Source: Acidithiobacillus montserratensis (GTDB taxonomy: Bacteria > Pseudomonadota > Gammaproteobacteria > Acidithiobacillales > Acidithiobacillaceae). Taken from it: DNA of 64,000 nt. The translations under genes and the position numbers were made by a program. Below are positions 17,584 to 25,379 of the stretch, piece by piece; position 1 is the stretch's first letter, and every line of letters starts with the position of its first letter. The notes below the pieces were generated by a model. That model was given only the letters and a program-made list of their open reading frames with translations. It did not search any database and was not told the DNA's origin. The stretch is taken from assembly GCF_018853465.1 (NCBI RefSeq), contig NZ_JABBOU010000162.1, positions 11,013-75,012 of the forward strand, in the 5' to 3' direction.

Positions 17584-19470
17584 TTACTCCAGATAGGTAT
17601 AACCATGCAGACCATCGGCGAATTGCTGCAGAAATAAATGGCGCTGCCCGGCGTCCAGATCCCCAGCTTGATCGACTTTTTTCTGAAAACGCGCAAGCAG
17701 ATCCGGTGCCGAAAACTGCACATAATTCAGTACCGACTCCACCGTATCCCCGGTCATGGGCTGCTCCAGCAACATCTGGCCCTGCGCGTCAAAGAGCACA
17801 TTGACGGAATCCGTATCGCCGAAAAGATTGTGCATATCGCCGAGAATTTCCTGATAAGCCCCGACCATAAACACTCCCAATATATAGGGTTTGTCCGCAT
17901 CTACAGCATGCACCGGCAGGGCTGGCGTCAAGCCTTCGGCGGTCACATAGGCATCAATACGCCCATCGGAATCACAGGTAATATCTTCAATGCGCGCCCG
18001 CCGGGTGGGCTCCTCCTGGAGGCGCTGAATGGGCATGATGGGAAAAATCTGATCAATGGCCCAGACGTCGGGTAAAGACTGAAACAGGGAAAAATTGACG
18101 AAATATTTATCGACAATTTTTTCGTCCAACTCATCGAGAATATCCCGGTGGGCGCGATTGTGGGGGTCCAGAAAACGCCGCACCTGCCAGATGACCCGCG
18201 CATACACTTCTTCGGCCCGGGCTCTTTCTTCAATCGCGCTCATCCCCAGATTGAACTGCTGATGGGCTTCGCCCAGCAGATAAATGGCTTCCTGATAAAC
18301 TTCCAGCGCATCTGAAGCCTGGGCGTTATCGAGGCGCTGGAGCAGGCGTTGCCATTCTTCCGGCATTGCCTGCACAGAAGCTGCGGACAGGGGATGCTCC
18401 CCCGCCGCCGTTTCCACATCGGTCACATTGGTCAGCAGAATGGCATGATGGGCGGTCAGGGCCCGGCCTGATTCGGAGATAATATGGGGCTCCGGCAGAT
18501 TTTCCTGACGCGCCACATCCGCCAGGGCACTGACAATGGCATGGGCATAATCGGCTATATGATAGTTGGTAGAGCAATAAGCACGGGAATGGGTGCCCTC
18601 ATAGTCCACCCCCAAACCACCGCCCACATCCACCACCTCCAAATTAGCGCCCAGGCGGCGTAATTCGGCATACAGACGCCCGCATTCGCGCATCCCGCCC
18701 TTGATGAACTGAATATTGGGAATTTGCGAACCCAGATGAAAATGCAACAACTGCAAACTATCCAGGGCATTTTCCTGGCGCAGTTGGGCCAGGAGTTCGA
18801 GCATGTGCGCTGTCGATAAACCGAATTTGGATTTTTCTCCGCCGGTATTCTGCCATTTGCCGGCACCTGCAGAAGCCAGTCGCGCCCGCACGCCGATGCG
18901 GGGTTGCACGCCCAGATCCCGGGATTCGCTGAGAATCAGGGGGAGTTCGGAGATTTTTTCCACCACCAGATACACCCGCAAACCCAGTTTCTCGCCACTC
19001 AGGGCCAGACGAATGTATTCCCGGTCCTTATAGCCATTACAAATCACGGTGCCACCCAGGGGCATGAGGCCCAGCACCGCCAGCAATTCGGGCTTACTAC
19101 CCGCTTCAAGACCCACCTTGCCCGCCCCGGCCCGCAAAATTTCTTCCACCACCCGGCGCTGCTGATTCACCTTGATGGGATAAACGGGGGTGTAGCCACC
19201 CTGATATCCGGTGTCTTGCATGGCACCGGCAAAAGCACTGCGCAATTTTTCGACTCGATGCCCCAGAATTTGCGGAAAACGCAGTAGACAGGGCAGGCCC
19301 AGCGAATGTTCACCGAGTTCCGCCGCCACATCGGCCAGCCCTATGGCCGGGCTATCTTCACGCGCTTCCGGGCGCACGACCATCTGCCCATCGGCGCCCA
19401 CATCAAAATAGCCCTCACCCCATTGCCGCAAATTATACAGATGACAACTATCGGCCACCGTCCAGTTCAT
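17584..19470 (-). CDS. speA: Biosynthetic arginine decarboxylase
   Basis: SpeA converts arginine to agmatine in polyamine synthesis. The 628-residue fold III PLP enzyme has the PLP lysine in YPIKVNQ (about residue 100), the block DSLQLLHFHLGSQIPN, the glycine-rich phosphate loop DVGGGLGVDYEG, and the C-terminal block DSVNVLFDAQG. Length and motif order match the E. coli and plant-type enzymes. Confidence 0.95.
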   Translation of the reverse strand: MNWTVADSCHLYNLRQWGEGYFDVGADGQMVVRPEAREDSPAIGLADVAAELGEHSLGLPCLLRFPQILGHRVEKLRSAFAGAMQDTGYQGGYTPVYPIKVNQQRRVVEEILRAGAGKVGLEAGSKPELLAVLGLMPLGGTVICNGYKDREYIRLALSGEKLGLRVYLVVEKISELPLILSESRDLGVQPRIGVRARLASAGAGKWQNTGGEKSKFGLSTAHMLELLAQLRQENALDSLQLLHFHLGSQIPNIQFIKGGMRECGRLYAELRRLGANLEVVDVGGGLGVDYEGTHSRAYCSTNYHIADYAHAIVSALADVARQENLPEPHIISESGRALTAHHAILLTNVTDVETAAGEHPLSAASVQAMPEEWQRLLQRLDNAQASDALEVYQEAIYLLGEAHQQFNLGMSAIEERARAEEVYARVIWQVRRFLDPHNRAHRDILDELDEKIVDKYFVNFSLFQSLPDVWAIDQIFPIMPIQRLQEEPTRRARIEDITCDSDGRIDAYVTAEGLTPALPVHAVDADKPYILGVFMVGAYQEILGDMHNLFGDTDSVNVLFDAQGQMLLEQPMTGDTVESVLNYVQFSAPDLLARFQKKVDQAGDLDAGQRHLFLQQFADGLHGYTYLE

Positions 19471-19534
19471 GCCCGCATCCCCCAGAAAACGCCTAGCGCA
19501 GTCTAAGGGGTCAGCAGCCTGGCCGACAAGTCAT

Positions 19535-20944
19535 CTACAATGCTTCATTCGCAAAATCAGCCAGACGTGAGCGTTCCCCGCGACGCAGGGTGATGTGCCC
19601 GCTGTGCGCCCAGTCCTTGAAGCGATCGACCACGTAAGTCAGTCCCGAGGTGGTTTCCGTGAGATAAGGCGTATCAATCTGGGCGATATTCCCCAGACAG
19701 ACGATTTTGGTGCCGGGACCGGCGCGGGTGATCAAGGTTTTCATTTCCTTGGAGGTCAGGTTCTGGGCCTCGTCGATGATGACGAATTTTTCCAGAAAGG
19801 TCCGGCCACGCATGAAGCTCATGGATTTGACCCGAATCCGCTTGTTGAGCAGGTCCTGGGTAGCACTGCGCCCCCAACTGCCCGCCTCATCACTGCTGCG
19901 TGCCAGAATTTCGAGGTTGTCTTCCAGCGCCCCCATCCAGGGCTGCATTTTTTCTTCTTCGGTGCCCGGTAAAAAACCGATTTCTTCACCCACCGGTACT
20001 GTTGCCCGGGTAATGATCACTTCGGAATAGCGTTTATGTTCAAATACCTGATCCAGAGCGGCCGCCAGAGTAAGCAGAGTTTTACCGGTCCCGGCGTGGC
20101 CCAGCAGGGTCACAAAATCAATATCCGGATCCATGAGCAGGTTCAGAGCAAAATTTTGCTCGGGATTGCGGGCGACAATGCCCCAGACGGCGTGACGCTC
20201 GTGCCGGTAATCGGTAATGCGCTCGATAATGGCATGTTCCGGATGCACCTCACGGACAATGGCTGCGAAATCCTCGGTGTTTTCCTCCCCCTGATTCAGG
20301 GCAATAAATTCATTGGCATGCCAGTGCTGAATCGCCGGACCGCTGATCTTGTAGAAACTGCGGCCACTCTCCTGCCAGGCATCCAGATCCCGACTGTGCT
20401 GCTCCCAAAAGTGTTCGCTGAGCACTTCCGAACCGGTGTACAGTAAATCCGCGTCTTCCAGAGCACGGTCGTTTTCGTAATCTTCCACACGAATACCGAG
20501 GGTACGGCCCTTGATGCGCAGATTGATGTCCTTGCTGACCAGAATGACATCTTTTTCGGGATGGCGGTTCTGCAAAGCCAGAGTGACTGCCAGAATCTCA
20601 TTATCGGCCTTGCCGCCGGCCAGATCTTCCGGCAAGGCTTGCTGATAAGCCGCCGTCTGAAAAAACAGGCGACCCTGGGCATAAGGCAGGGGTAGCCCCT
20701 GATCCAGATCCGCCGTATCGGTCAACAGTTCATCCAGTCTGCGGCTGACCTGACGCACGTTACGGGCTTGTTCACTCAGGCCTTTTTTATGCTGGTCCAG
20801 TTCTTCCAGCACAATCATGGGCAGTAGAATGTCGTGCTCCTGAAAACGGAACAACGACGCAGGATCATGCATCAATACATTGGTATCGAGAATGTAAAGA
20901 CGCGGTTTATGATGTTCGCCGGAAACCGTTTTCCTGGCATTCAT
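19535..20944 (-). CDS. PhoH-family ATPase with N-terminal PIN domain
   Basis: A 469-residue protein with two parts: an N-terminal PIN nuclease domain (about 10-145; YILDTNVLMHDP with the catalytic Asp, DNEILAVTLAL) and a C-terminal PhoH P-loop ATPase/helicase domain with GHAGTGKTLL and FVIIDEAQNL. PIN-PhoH proteins act as RNA helicase/RNases in the systems studied. The family name comes from a phosphate-starvation gene, but no Pho box was seen here. Its start overlaps the upstream peroxiredoxin stop by 4 bases. Confidence 0.92.
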   Translation of the reverse strand: MNARKTVSGEHHKPRLYILDTNVLMHDPASLFRFQEHDILLPMIVLEELDQHKKGLSEQARNVRQVSRRLDELLTDTADLDQGLPLPYAQGRLFFQTAAYQQALPEDLAGGKADNEILAVTLALQNRHPEKDVILVSKDINLRIKGRTLGIRVEDYENDRALEDADLLYTGSEVLSEHFWEQHSRDLDAWQESGRSFYKISGPAIQHWHANEFIALNQGEENTEDFAAIVREVHPEHAIIERITDYRHERHAVWGIVARNPEQNFALNLLMDPDIDFVTLLGHAGTGKTLLTLAAALDQVFEHKRYSEVIITRATVPVGEEIGFLPGTEEEKMQPWMGALEDNLEILARSSDEAGSWGRSATQDLLNKRIRVKSMSFMRGRTFLEKFVIIDEAQNLTSKEMKTLITRAGPGTKIVCLGNIAQIDTPYLTETTSGLTYVVDRFKDWAHSGHITLRRGERSRLADFANEAL

Positions 20945-21420
20945 GGAAGTTTTTTCACCAGATCAAGCATCGCCGCTGCGTGACCGGCAGCTTTAACCTT
21001 GCGTTCCACATAGGCAATTTTGCCCTGACGATCAATAATAAAAGTACTGCGTTCGACGCCAATGCTGGTTTTGCCGTACATGTTCTTTTCCTTGAGCACG
21101 TCAAAAGTCTGGCATAGTTTTTCATCCGTATCCGCCAGCAGGGGGAAAGGAAAATGGTATTTGCAGGCAAATTTTTCATGGCTGGCGAGACTGTCTCGAG
21201 ACACTCCGAGAATTTCCGCCCCGGCCGCCTGAAATTCAGGATACAGCGTCGTAAATTCCTGGCCTTCCGTGGTGCAACCCGGCGTATCATCTTTGGGGTA
21301 GAAATAAAGCACCACGATTTTTCCCAGCAGATCCTTGAGACTGATGCTGGCTTGCTGACCATAAGCAGCCGCCTGAAATTGCGGGGCATCTTGACCGACC
21401 ACGATATTTTCTGAGGACAT
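20941..21420 (-). CDS. bcp: Peroxiredoxin of the Bcp/PrxQ type
   Basis: A 159-residue thiol peroxidase that reduces hydroperoxides. The peroxidatic Cys is in DDTPGCTTEGQEF (about residue 50). In classical Bcp a resolving Cys lies five residues later; here that position is not Cys, so it would work as a 1-Cys enzyme or resolve through another Cys (there are others near residues 85 and 105). A candidate promoter lies upstream; phoH follows with overlapping stop and start. Confidence 0.92.
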   Translation of the reverse strand: MSSENIVVGQDAPQFQAAAYGQQASISLKDLLGKIVVLYFYPKDDTPGCTTEGQEFTTLYPEFQAAGAEILGVSRDSLASHEKFACKYHFPFPLLADTDEKLCQTFDVLKEKNMYGKTSIGVERSTFIIDRQGKIAYVERKVKAAGHAAAMLDLVKKLP

Positions 21421-21447
21421 GAGAAACTCCTGAGTGGACCTGTTGAA

Positions 21448-21477
21448 AATCTAGCGCGGCAGATGCCTCACTGTCCA
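21448..21477 (-). promoter_or_regulatory. Candidate sigma70-type promoter for bcp-phoH
   Basis: On the minus strand TGGACA (21472-21477) and TAGATT (21448-21453) are separated by 18 bases, about 28 bases before the bcp start. Confidence 0.35.
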
Positions 21478-21510
21478 GCAATGCGCCTGCGTGTTCTCTG
21501 TATAACCCAC

Positions 21511-21524
21511 TGCTTGATCAAGCA
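21511..21524. promoter_or_regulatory. Perfect palindrome between bcp and the Fur-family gene
   Basis: TGCTTGATCAAGCA is a 14-bp perfect palindrome in the divergent bcp/fur-family intergenic region. It does not match the Fur consensus. It may be an operator for a dimeric regulator. Confidence 0.35.
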
Positions 21525-21615
21525 CAGAGGTTCTTGTGGTCGAAATGGATTTTGTTGCTGCTGATAGGCCTCATAGGTGCTTGCGCCCATACAGGGGCTG
21601 CTCTAGCATGAACCC

Positions 21616-22074
21616 ATGAATAATCATGTCCATGACACGCCTCTCAAGCACAGCGATGCGGAAGTGACCCGACTGCTGCGGGAAGCGGGTCAGCGAGTTA
21701 CCCGCCTGCGCGTGGCGGTCTATAAAGCCCTGCTCGAAGCGGAGCAACCCCTGAGTCATCCGGAAGTGCAGCAGCGTCTGGAAAACAGCATGGAAAGCCC
21801 TGTAGATCGGGTCAGTTTATATCGCAACCTGGAATGGTTGGTGGATATTGGACTCGCCCACCGCATCACCGCCGATGACCGGATCTGGCGTTTCAGCGCC
21901 CGGCGCCAGGAACATTCCGAGCAACATCCCCATTTTCATTGTGTGTCCTGTGGACAGGTATTTTGTCTGCCTGACAGCCAGCTTGCCGCCCCCAAACTGC
22001 CCAAGGATTATTCTGTGATCGAAATGGAGTTGGTGGTCAATGGGCTTTGCGCCCATTGTGGCCGAAAAAAATAG
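21616..22074 (+). CDS. Fur-family metalloregulator
   Basis: A 152-residue regulator with an N-terminal winged helix (about 15-85; RLLREAGQRVTRLRVAVYKALLEAE, PVDRVSLYRNLEWLVDIGLAHRI) and a C-terminal dimer/metal domain. Two CxxC pairs (CVSCGQVFC and CAHCGRKK) fit a structural zinc site, and HPHFHCVSC carries the usual His-rich metal ligands. Zur-, PerR- and Fur-type members are hard to separate here. It is divergent from bcp, so a peroxide- or metal-responsive role is plausible. Confidence 0.88.
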   Translation: MNNHVHDTPLKHSDAEVTRLLREAGQRVTRLRVAVYKALLEAEQPLSHPEVQQRLENSMESPVDRVSLYRNLEWLVDIGLAHRITADDRIWRFSARRQEHSEQHPHFHCVSCGQVFCLPDSQLAAPKLPKDYSVIEMELVVNGLCAHCGRKK

Positions 22075-22331
22075 CGCCATTGCGTGGACATGTGCCCATA
22101 TAAAATGATGCTGCGGTATTTTCGTCATGGGTGTTCCGAAACCGCCTATGCTGGGTTCATACAGACTGGAAGCGTTGATATGAATAGATTAAAGTATGAT
22201 TTATGCTTGTTGGGGTGGATGTGAGGGGATTCCTTGTGTAGTTATGTGCTTGGGCATCCGGATACATTTAGGTTGTCATAAACAGACAGAGGAACATGGG
22301 ATGCTTAAAGCATTGGTAGCCCGGAGGGGTG
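22075..22331. other. Non-coding stretch between fur-family gene and attC-like site
   Basis: No convincing gene is seen. The 63-codon frame at 22196 has many Cys and no ribosome site and was not accepted. Composition differs from the flanking genes. It may be the remnant of an earlier gene cassette, because an attC-like structure follows directly. Confidence 0.3.
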
Positions 22332-22389
22332 AACGAAATTTAGGCGATGTGGGTAGGGCGGCTGTGATGTCGTCTAAATTACGTTAGGT
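22332..22389 (+). repeat. attC-like recombination site (first)
   Basis: A 16-bp imperfect inverted repeat (22332-22347 against 22370-22385; 14 of 16 positions pair) begins with AAC and ends with GTT, the invariant attC triplets, and encloses a 22-base loop. It is followed by GTTAGGT (22383-22389), a perfect match to the core site consensus GTTRRRY. The R'' box is not canonical, so this site is less certain than the second. Confidence 0.5.
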
Positions 22390-23117
22390 GCTACAAGGAG
22401 CCACGATGTCGGTCGCACTCTACTACTCACCTGGAGCGTGCTCATTTGCCCCTCATGTGATTCTGCGCGAGGCCGGTGTGTCATTTGAGCTTCGCAAATT
22501 CTCCACCGCCGATCGCAGCAATTACTTACCCGAGTATCTCGCCGTTAATCCAAAGGGGCGTATTCCAGCACTTTTGATCGACGGCTTTGTCCTTACCGAA
22601 AATCCCGCCGTGCTTGCCTTTCTTGGGCGTCGTTTCCCAGACGCACGCCTGTACCCACCGCCGGGCACTGAGCCTGAGGCGCGTTGCCTTGAGTGGCTGG
22701 CGTGGTCCTCGAACACTGTCCACGTTGCCTTCGCTCAGATTCTGCGGCCAGAGCGCTTCGTATCCTCGCAAGATGACTACCAGGCAGTTCAAGCGAGTGG
22801 ACACCAGAACTTTCAACGCTGCCTTGCCGATATAGACACCCATCTGGACGGCTCCGATTTTGCGGTGAAAGGACAATTCACCGTGGTTGACCCATTCTGG
22901 TTGGTTTTCTTTCGCTGGGGCGTGCGTCAAGGCTACAACATGAAGTCCAGCTATCCAGCGTACACGCGTTACGTCGAGTCCCTTTCCCAACGACCATCCG
23001 TCGTCGCCGCGCTTGAGGCCGAAGGCATCTCGCTGTGGGCGTAGCACCTAACCGGCCCATCGAGACGGACCTTCGCAAGCGGGCTTCGCCAGCCTGCTCG
23101 GCCGCTCATGGGCGACG
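22384..23117 (+). mobile_element. Integron-type gene cassette carrying a GST gene
   Basis: The segment between the two core sites has the structure of a single integron cassette: a core GTTAGGT at the left border, one promoterless gene starting 22 bases inside, and an attC-like site directly after the stop. The first 12 bases at the border (GTTAGGTGCTAC, 22383-22394) are the exact reverse complement of GTAGCACCTAAC at 23041-23052, as expected because the R'' box of a cassette mirrors its own 5' end. No integrase gene is present in the window. Confidence 0.65.
22406..23044 (+). CDS. Glutathione S-transferase family protein
   Basis: A 212-residue GST: N-terminal thioredoxin-like domain (about 1-80; YYSPGACSFAPHVILREAG, NPKGRIPALLIDGFVLTENPAVLAFL) and C-terminal helical domain. 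The SPGACS block is typical of beta-class bacterial GSTs, where Cys takes part in glutathione binding. ATG 22406 has AAGGAG 6 bases upstream. The gene fills an integron-type cassette with attC-like sites on both sides and has no obvious promoter of its own. Confidence 0.9.
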   Translation: MSVALYYSPGACSFAPHVILREAGVSFELRKFSTADRSNYLPEYLAVNPKGRIPALLIDGFVLTENPAVLAFLGRRFPDARLYPPPGTEPEARCLEWLAWSSNTVHVAFAQILRPERFVSSQDDYQAVQASGHQNFQRCLADIDTHLDGSDFAVKGQFTVVDPFWLVFFRWGVRQGYNMKSSYPAYTRYVESLSQRPSVVAALEAEGISLWA

Positions 23118-23123
23118 TTAGAA
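23045..23123 (+). repeat. attC-like recombination site (second)
   Basis: R'' ACCTAAC (23046-23052) matches RYYYAAC, and R' GTTAG begins at 23117. Inside these, GCCCATCGAG near the left and CTCATGGGC near the right pair with an unpaired base, the asymmetry that sets strand choice in real attC sites. The centre carries GCAAGCGGGCTTCGCC, which can fold further. The total length of about 75 bases is normal. The last base of the R' consensus is A rather than a pyrimidine. Confidence 0.65.
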
Positions 23124-23136
23124 CTTGACTCAGCTG

Positions 23137-25044
23137 TCAGGTCCCTCCCCCGCCCTCACTCCAGATTTCTGCCTGGGCTCGGGAAACCAGCGGTGCCGCA
23201 AAGCGGCAAATATGCTTTTCACCTTTAGGGGTCGGTATTTTCAGTAAAGTGCCTGAGTCAATATCTTCGGGATTGCGCAGTTGATTGATATTCATTAGAT
23301 GCGCGACTGAACTATGATACTGCCGGGCGATTTCTGCGAGATTTTCTCCGGGTTTGATGGTAATGCGCATGATTGGACCATGCTGACAGGCGGGCGCCAC
23401 ATTCATTTCCTGGAGGGCATGGCGCATGGTCACCCGGAATACGGGTGCCGCTTCAATCCCTCCAAAATTCCACTTGAAATGACTGCCGCGCAGGGAAACG
23501 GCCATGACCAATTGGGGATGATTACCGGGAGCGAAACCTACAAAAGTGGCATTGGTGGTGTGGCCGTAAAAACCGCCGTGACCGTTGGCCATATTGGCCG
23601 TACCGGTCTTGCCCGCTACATGATAGCCGTCAATGGCGGCCAAAATTCCGGTGCCTCCCGGTTCGGCTACGCTCTGCAACCAGCCCCGGAGTTTTCTCGC
23701 TACCCAGGCGGGCATGATTCTGGTGGCTACCGGTGCCTGCCCCATCACCAATTCTGGCCGCATATGGTAACCGCCATTAGCAAATGCCGCATAAGCGTCG
23801 GCCAACTGTAAAGTGGTGACGCTGATGCCGTAACCCAGGGCAATGGTGGCATGGCGGGCCAGACTCCAGTTCCGCCAGTCGGGCAGCACACCCGCCGTGG
23901 CATCCACAAAACCCAAGTCCGGCTTACGCCCGAATCCGGCACTGCGATACATGTGATATATGATCTGCTCCGGGGTTTTGAGGGCAATTTTTGAGGCGCC
24001 GATACAACTGGAATACTTGAGGATTTTTTCAATACTCAGAATATGGTGGCGGACATCGTCAGTAATGGCATAACCATCCACTATCAGCGGATGAAACACG
24101 TTGAAACGGGCATCGGGCTGCACACTATGGCTGGCGAGCGCTGCCGCCACCACAAAGGGCTTCATGACAGAACCCGGCTCAAAGGCCTGATGTACGGCAT
24201 TATTGGTATAATCAGCAGGATTCGTACAAGCACCCAAGGCGTTGGGATTACAGCTGGGGGCGCTGACCATGGCCAGAATCTGTCCGGTATGCACATTCAT
24301 GACCACCGCTGAACCGTCTTTGGCATGAAAATGATGTAGCGAACGTGTCAAAGTAATATAAGCCCAGTACTGCATCTGGGGGTTGATGGTCAGCCGCAGG
24401 GGATGACCGAAATGGGCCAGCTGCTGCACCTTGGCGACATGCACAATCTGCCCGTGCCCATCCACCAGCGCCAACTCCCGGCCGGGGCGCGCTCGGAGCC
24501 AGGTGTTATAGCCTCTTTCCAGCCCCGCAGCCCCCTGATGAGCTTCATCCACCAGTCCCAGCAAGGGGGTTGTTACGGCCCCCAGCGGATAATAGGTTCT
24601 ACTGGTGTTCTGCACATAAATCCCCGGAACCTGCAGTTTTTGCAAAGCGTTGCCGATGCGCGGGGCCACCTGACGTTCGATATAAGTATAATCGGCCCCA
24701 CCGCTGGCCACCCGACGGGCAAAATCCGCCCGGGAAAGATGCAACACACGACCCAGTGCTGCCCACTGGTCATGATGCTTATCGAGAATGGCCGGGTCTG
24801 CCCAGATGGTCACAGCATGTACATTCACCGCCAGGGGCTGACCATTGCGCGCCATGATAATGCCCCGGCTGGCAGGTAAAGGTACCGAACGCAGATAACG
24901 CATTTGCCCTTGCTGGCGCAAAGTGGATTGATCCAGCAACTGCAGATAAATATCGCGCAACAGCATGACCGAAAAAGCCAGCAGTAAGACCACAATCACC
25001 AGACGCGCACGTCCCGCCGGAAGAGATTTTACCGGCCTTTTCAT
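23137..25044 (-). CDS. Penicillin-binding protein 2/FtsI-like transpeptidase with C-terminal LysM
   Basis: A 635-residue class B PBP: one N-terminal transmembrane helix (about 12-30), a dimerisation domain (about 50-230), a transpeptidase domain and a C-terminal LysM (about 558-606; ITIKPGENLAEIARQYHSSVAHLMNINQL). The nucleophile motif SVMK (Ser about 291) and KTGT (about 480) are intact. The second motif reads SSC where FtsI has SSN, and the RGxxxDRxG motif reads RGIIMARNG, with Ala for Asp. It probably makes peptide cross-links at a special site or stage. It is not in a dcw cluster, so it is likely an accessory FtsI paralogue. Confidence 0.85.
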   Translation of the reverse strand: MKRPVKSLPAGRARLVIVVLLLAFSVMLLRDIYLQLLDQSTLRQQGQMRYLRSVPLPASRGIIMARNGQPLAVNVHAVTIWADPAILDKHHDQWAALGRVLHLSRADFARRVASGGADYTYIERQVAPRIGNALQKLQVPGIYVQNTSRTYYPLGAVTTPLLGLVDEAHQGAAGLERGYNTWLRARPGRELALVDGHGQIVHVAKVQQLAHFGHPLRLTINPQMQYWAYITLTRSLHHFHAKDGSAVVMNVHTGQILAMVSAPSCNPNALGACTNPADYTNNAVHQAFEPGSVMKPFVVAAALASHSVQPDARFNVFHPLIVDGYAITDDVRHHILSIEKILKYSSCIGASKIALKTPEQIIYHMYRSAGFGRKPDLGFVDATAGVLPDWRNWSLARHATIALGYGISVTTLQLADAYAAFANGGYHMRPELVMGQAPVATRIMPAWVARKLRGWLQSVAEPGGTGILAAIDGYHVAGKTGTANMANGHGGFYGHTTNATFVGFAPGNHPQLVMAVSLRGSHFKWNFGGIEAAPVFRVTMRHALQEMNVAPACQHGPIMRITIKPGENLAEIARQYHSSVAHLMNINQLRNPEDIDSGTLLKIPTPKGEKHICRFAAPLVSRAQAEIWSEGGGGT

Positions 25045-25327
25045 GGGTTATACCGTTTACAGACCGACAATATTTTTTCCTGAAAATAACAAATAATTCT
25101 TAAGCGCCAGAAGGCAAGGATCAGGCAGGTCGGTGCTGACCGGAAAAGTGGCTTCAGCCTCCTCCGGAACAAGGGCATGGGAAATATGTCTTTGCATAAG
25201 ACTAATATGATATGTAAGCCTTGGGAAAGTTCCCTATCCTCATCTTGGCAAGCATTCAGCATGGCAGGGGTTGGAACGTGAACGCAAAAAAATCGGGAAG
25301 CGAATGGATAACCCCGCTCCGGTTTTT
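25045..25327. other. Intergenic region between PBP and glycosyltransferase genes
   Basis: This divergent region holds no gene I can support. A 73-codon minus-strand frame (25041-25262) has no ribosome site or family pattern. The part near 25080-25110 is AT-rich and may hold the PBP promoter, but no clear -35/-10 pair was found. Confidence 0.3.
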
Positions 25328-25336
25328 TGCTATGAT
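25328..25336 (+). promoter_or_regulatory. Extended -10 element for the glycosyltransferase gene
   Basis: TGCTATGAT fits an extended -10 box (TGnTATAAT with one mismatch) 44 bases before the chosen start. No good -35 is seen. Confidence 0.35.
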
Positions 25337-25379
25337 GCTTTCGGCAAAATCGACCTTTTTATGGAGTCCGCCTGTTTTT

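Noticed and set aside
22196..22387. A 63-codon frame upstream of the GST cassette
   Set aside because: No ribosome site, odd Cys-rich composition, and it ends inside the attC-like structure.
22526..23047. A 173-codon minus-strand frame opposite the GST gene
   Set aside because: No motif or ribosome site, while the plus strand has a clear GST with a good ribosome site.
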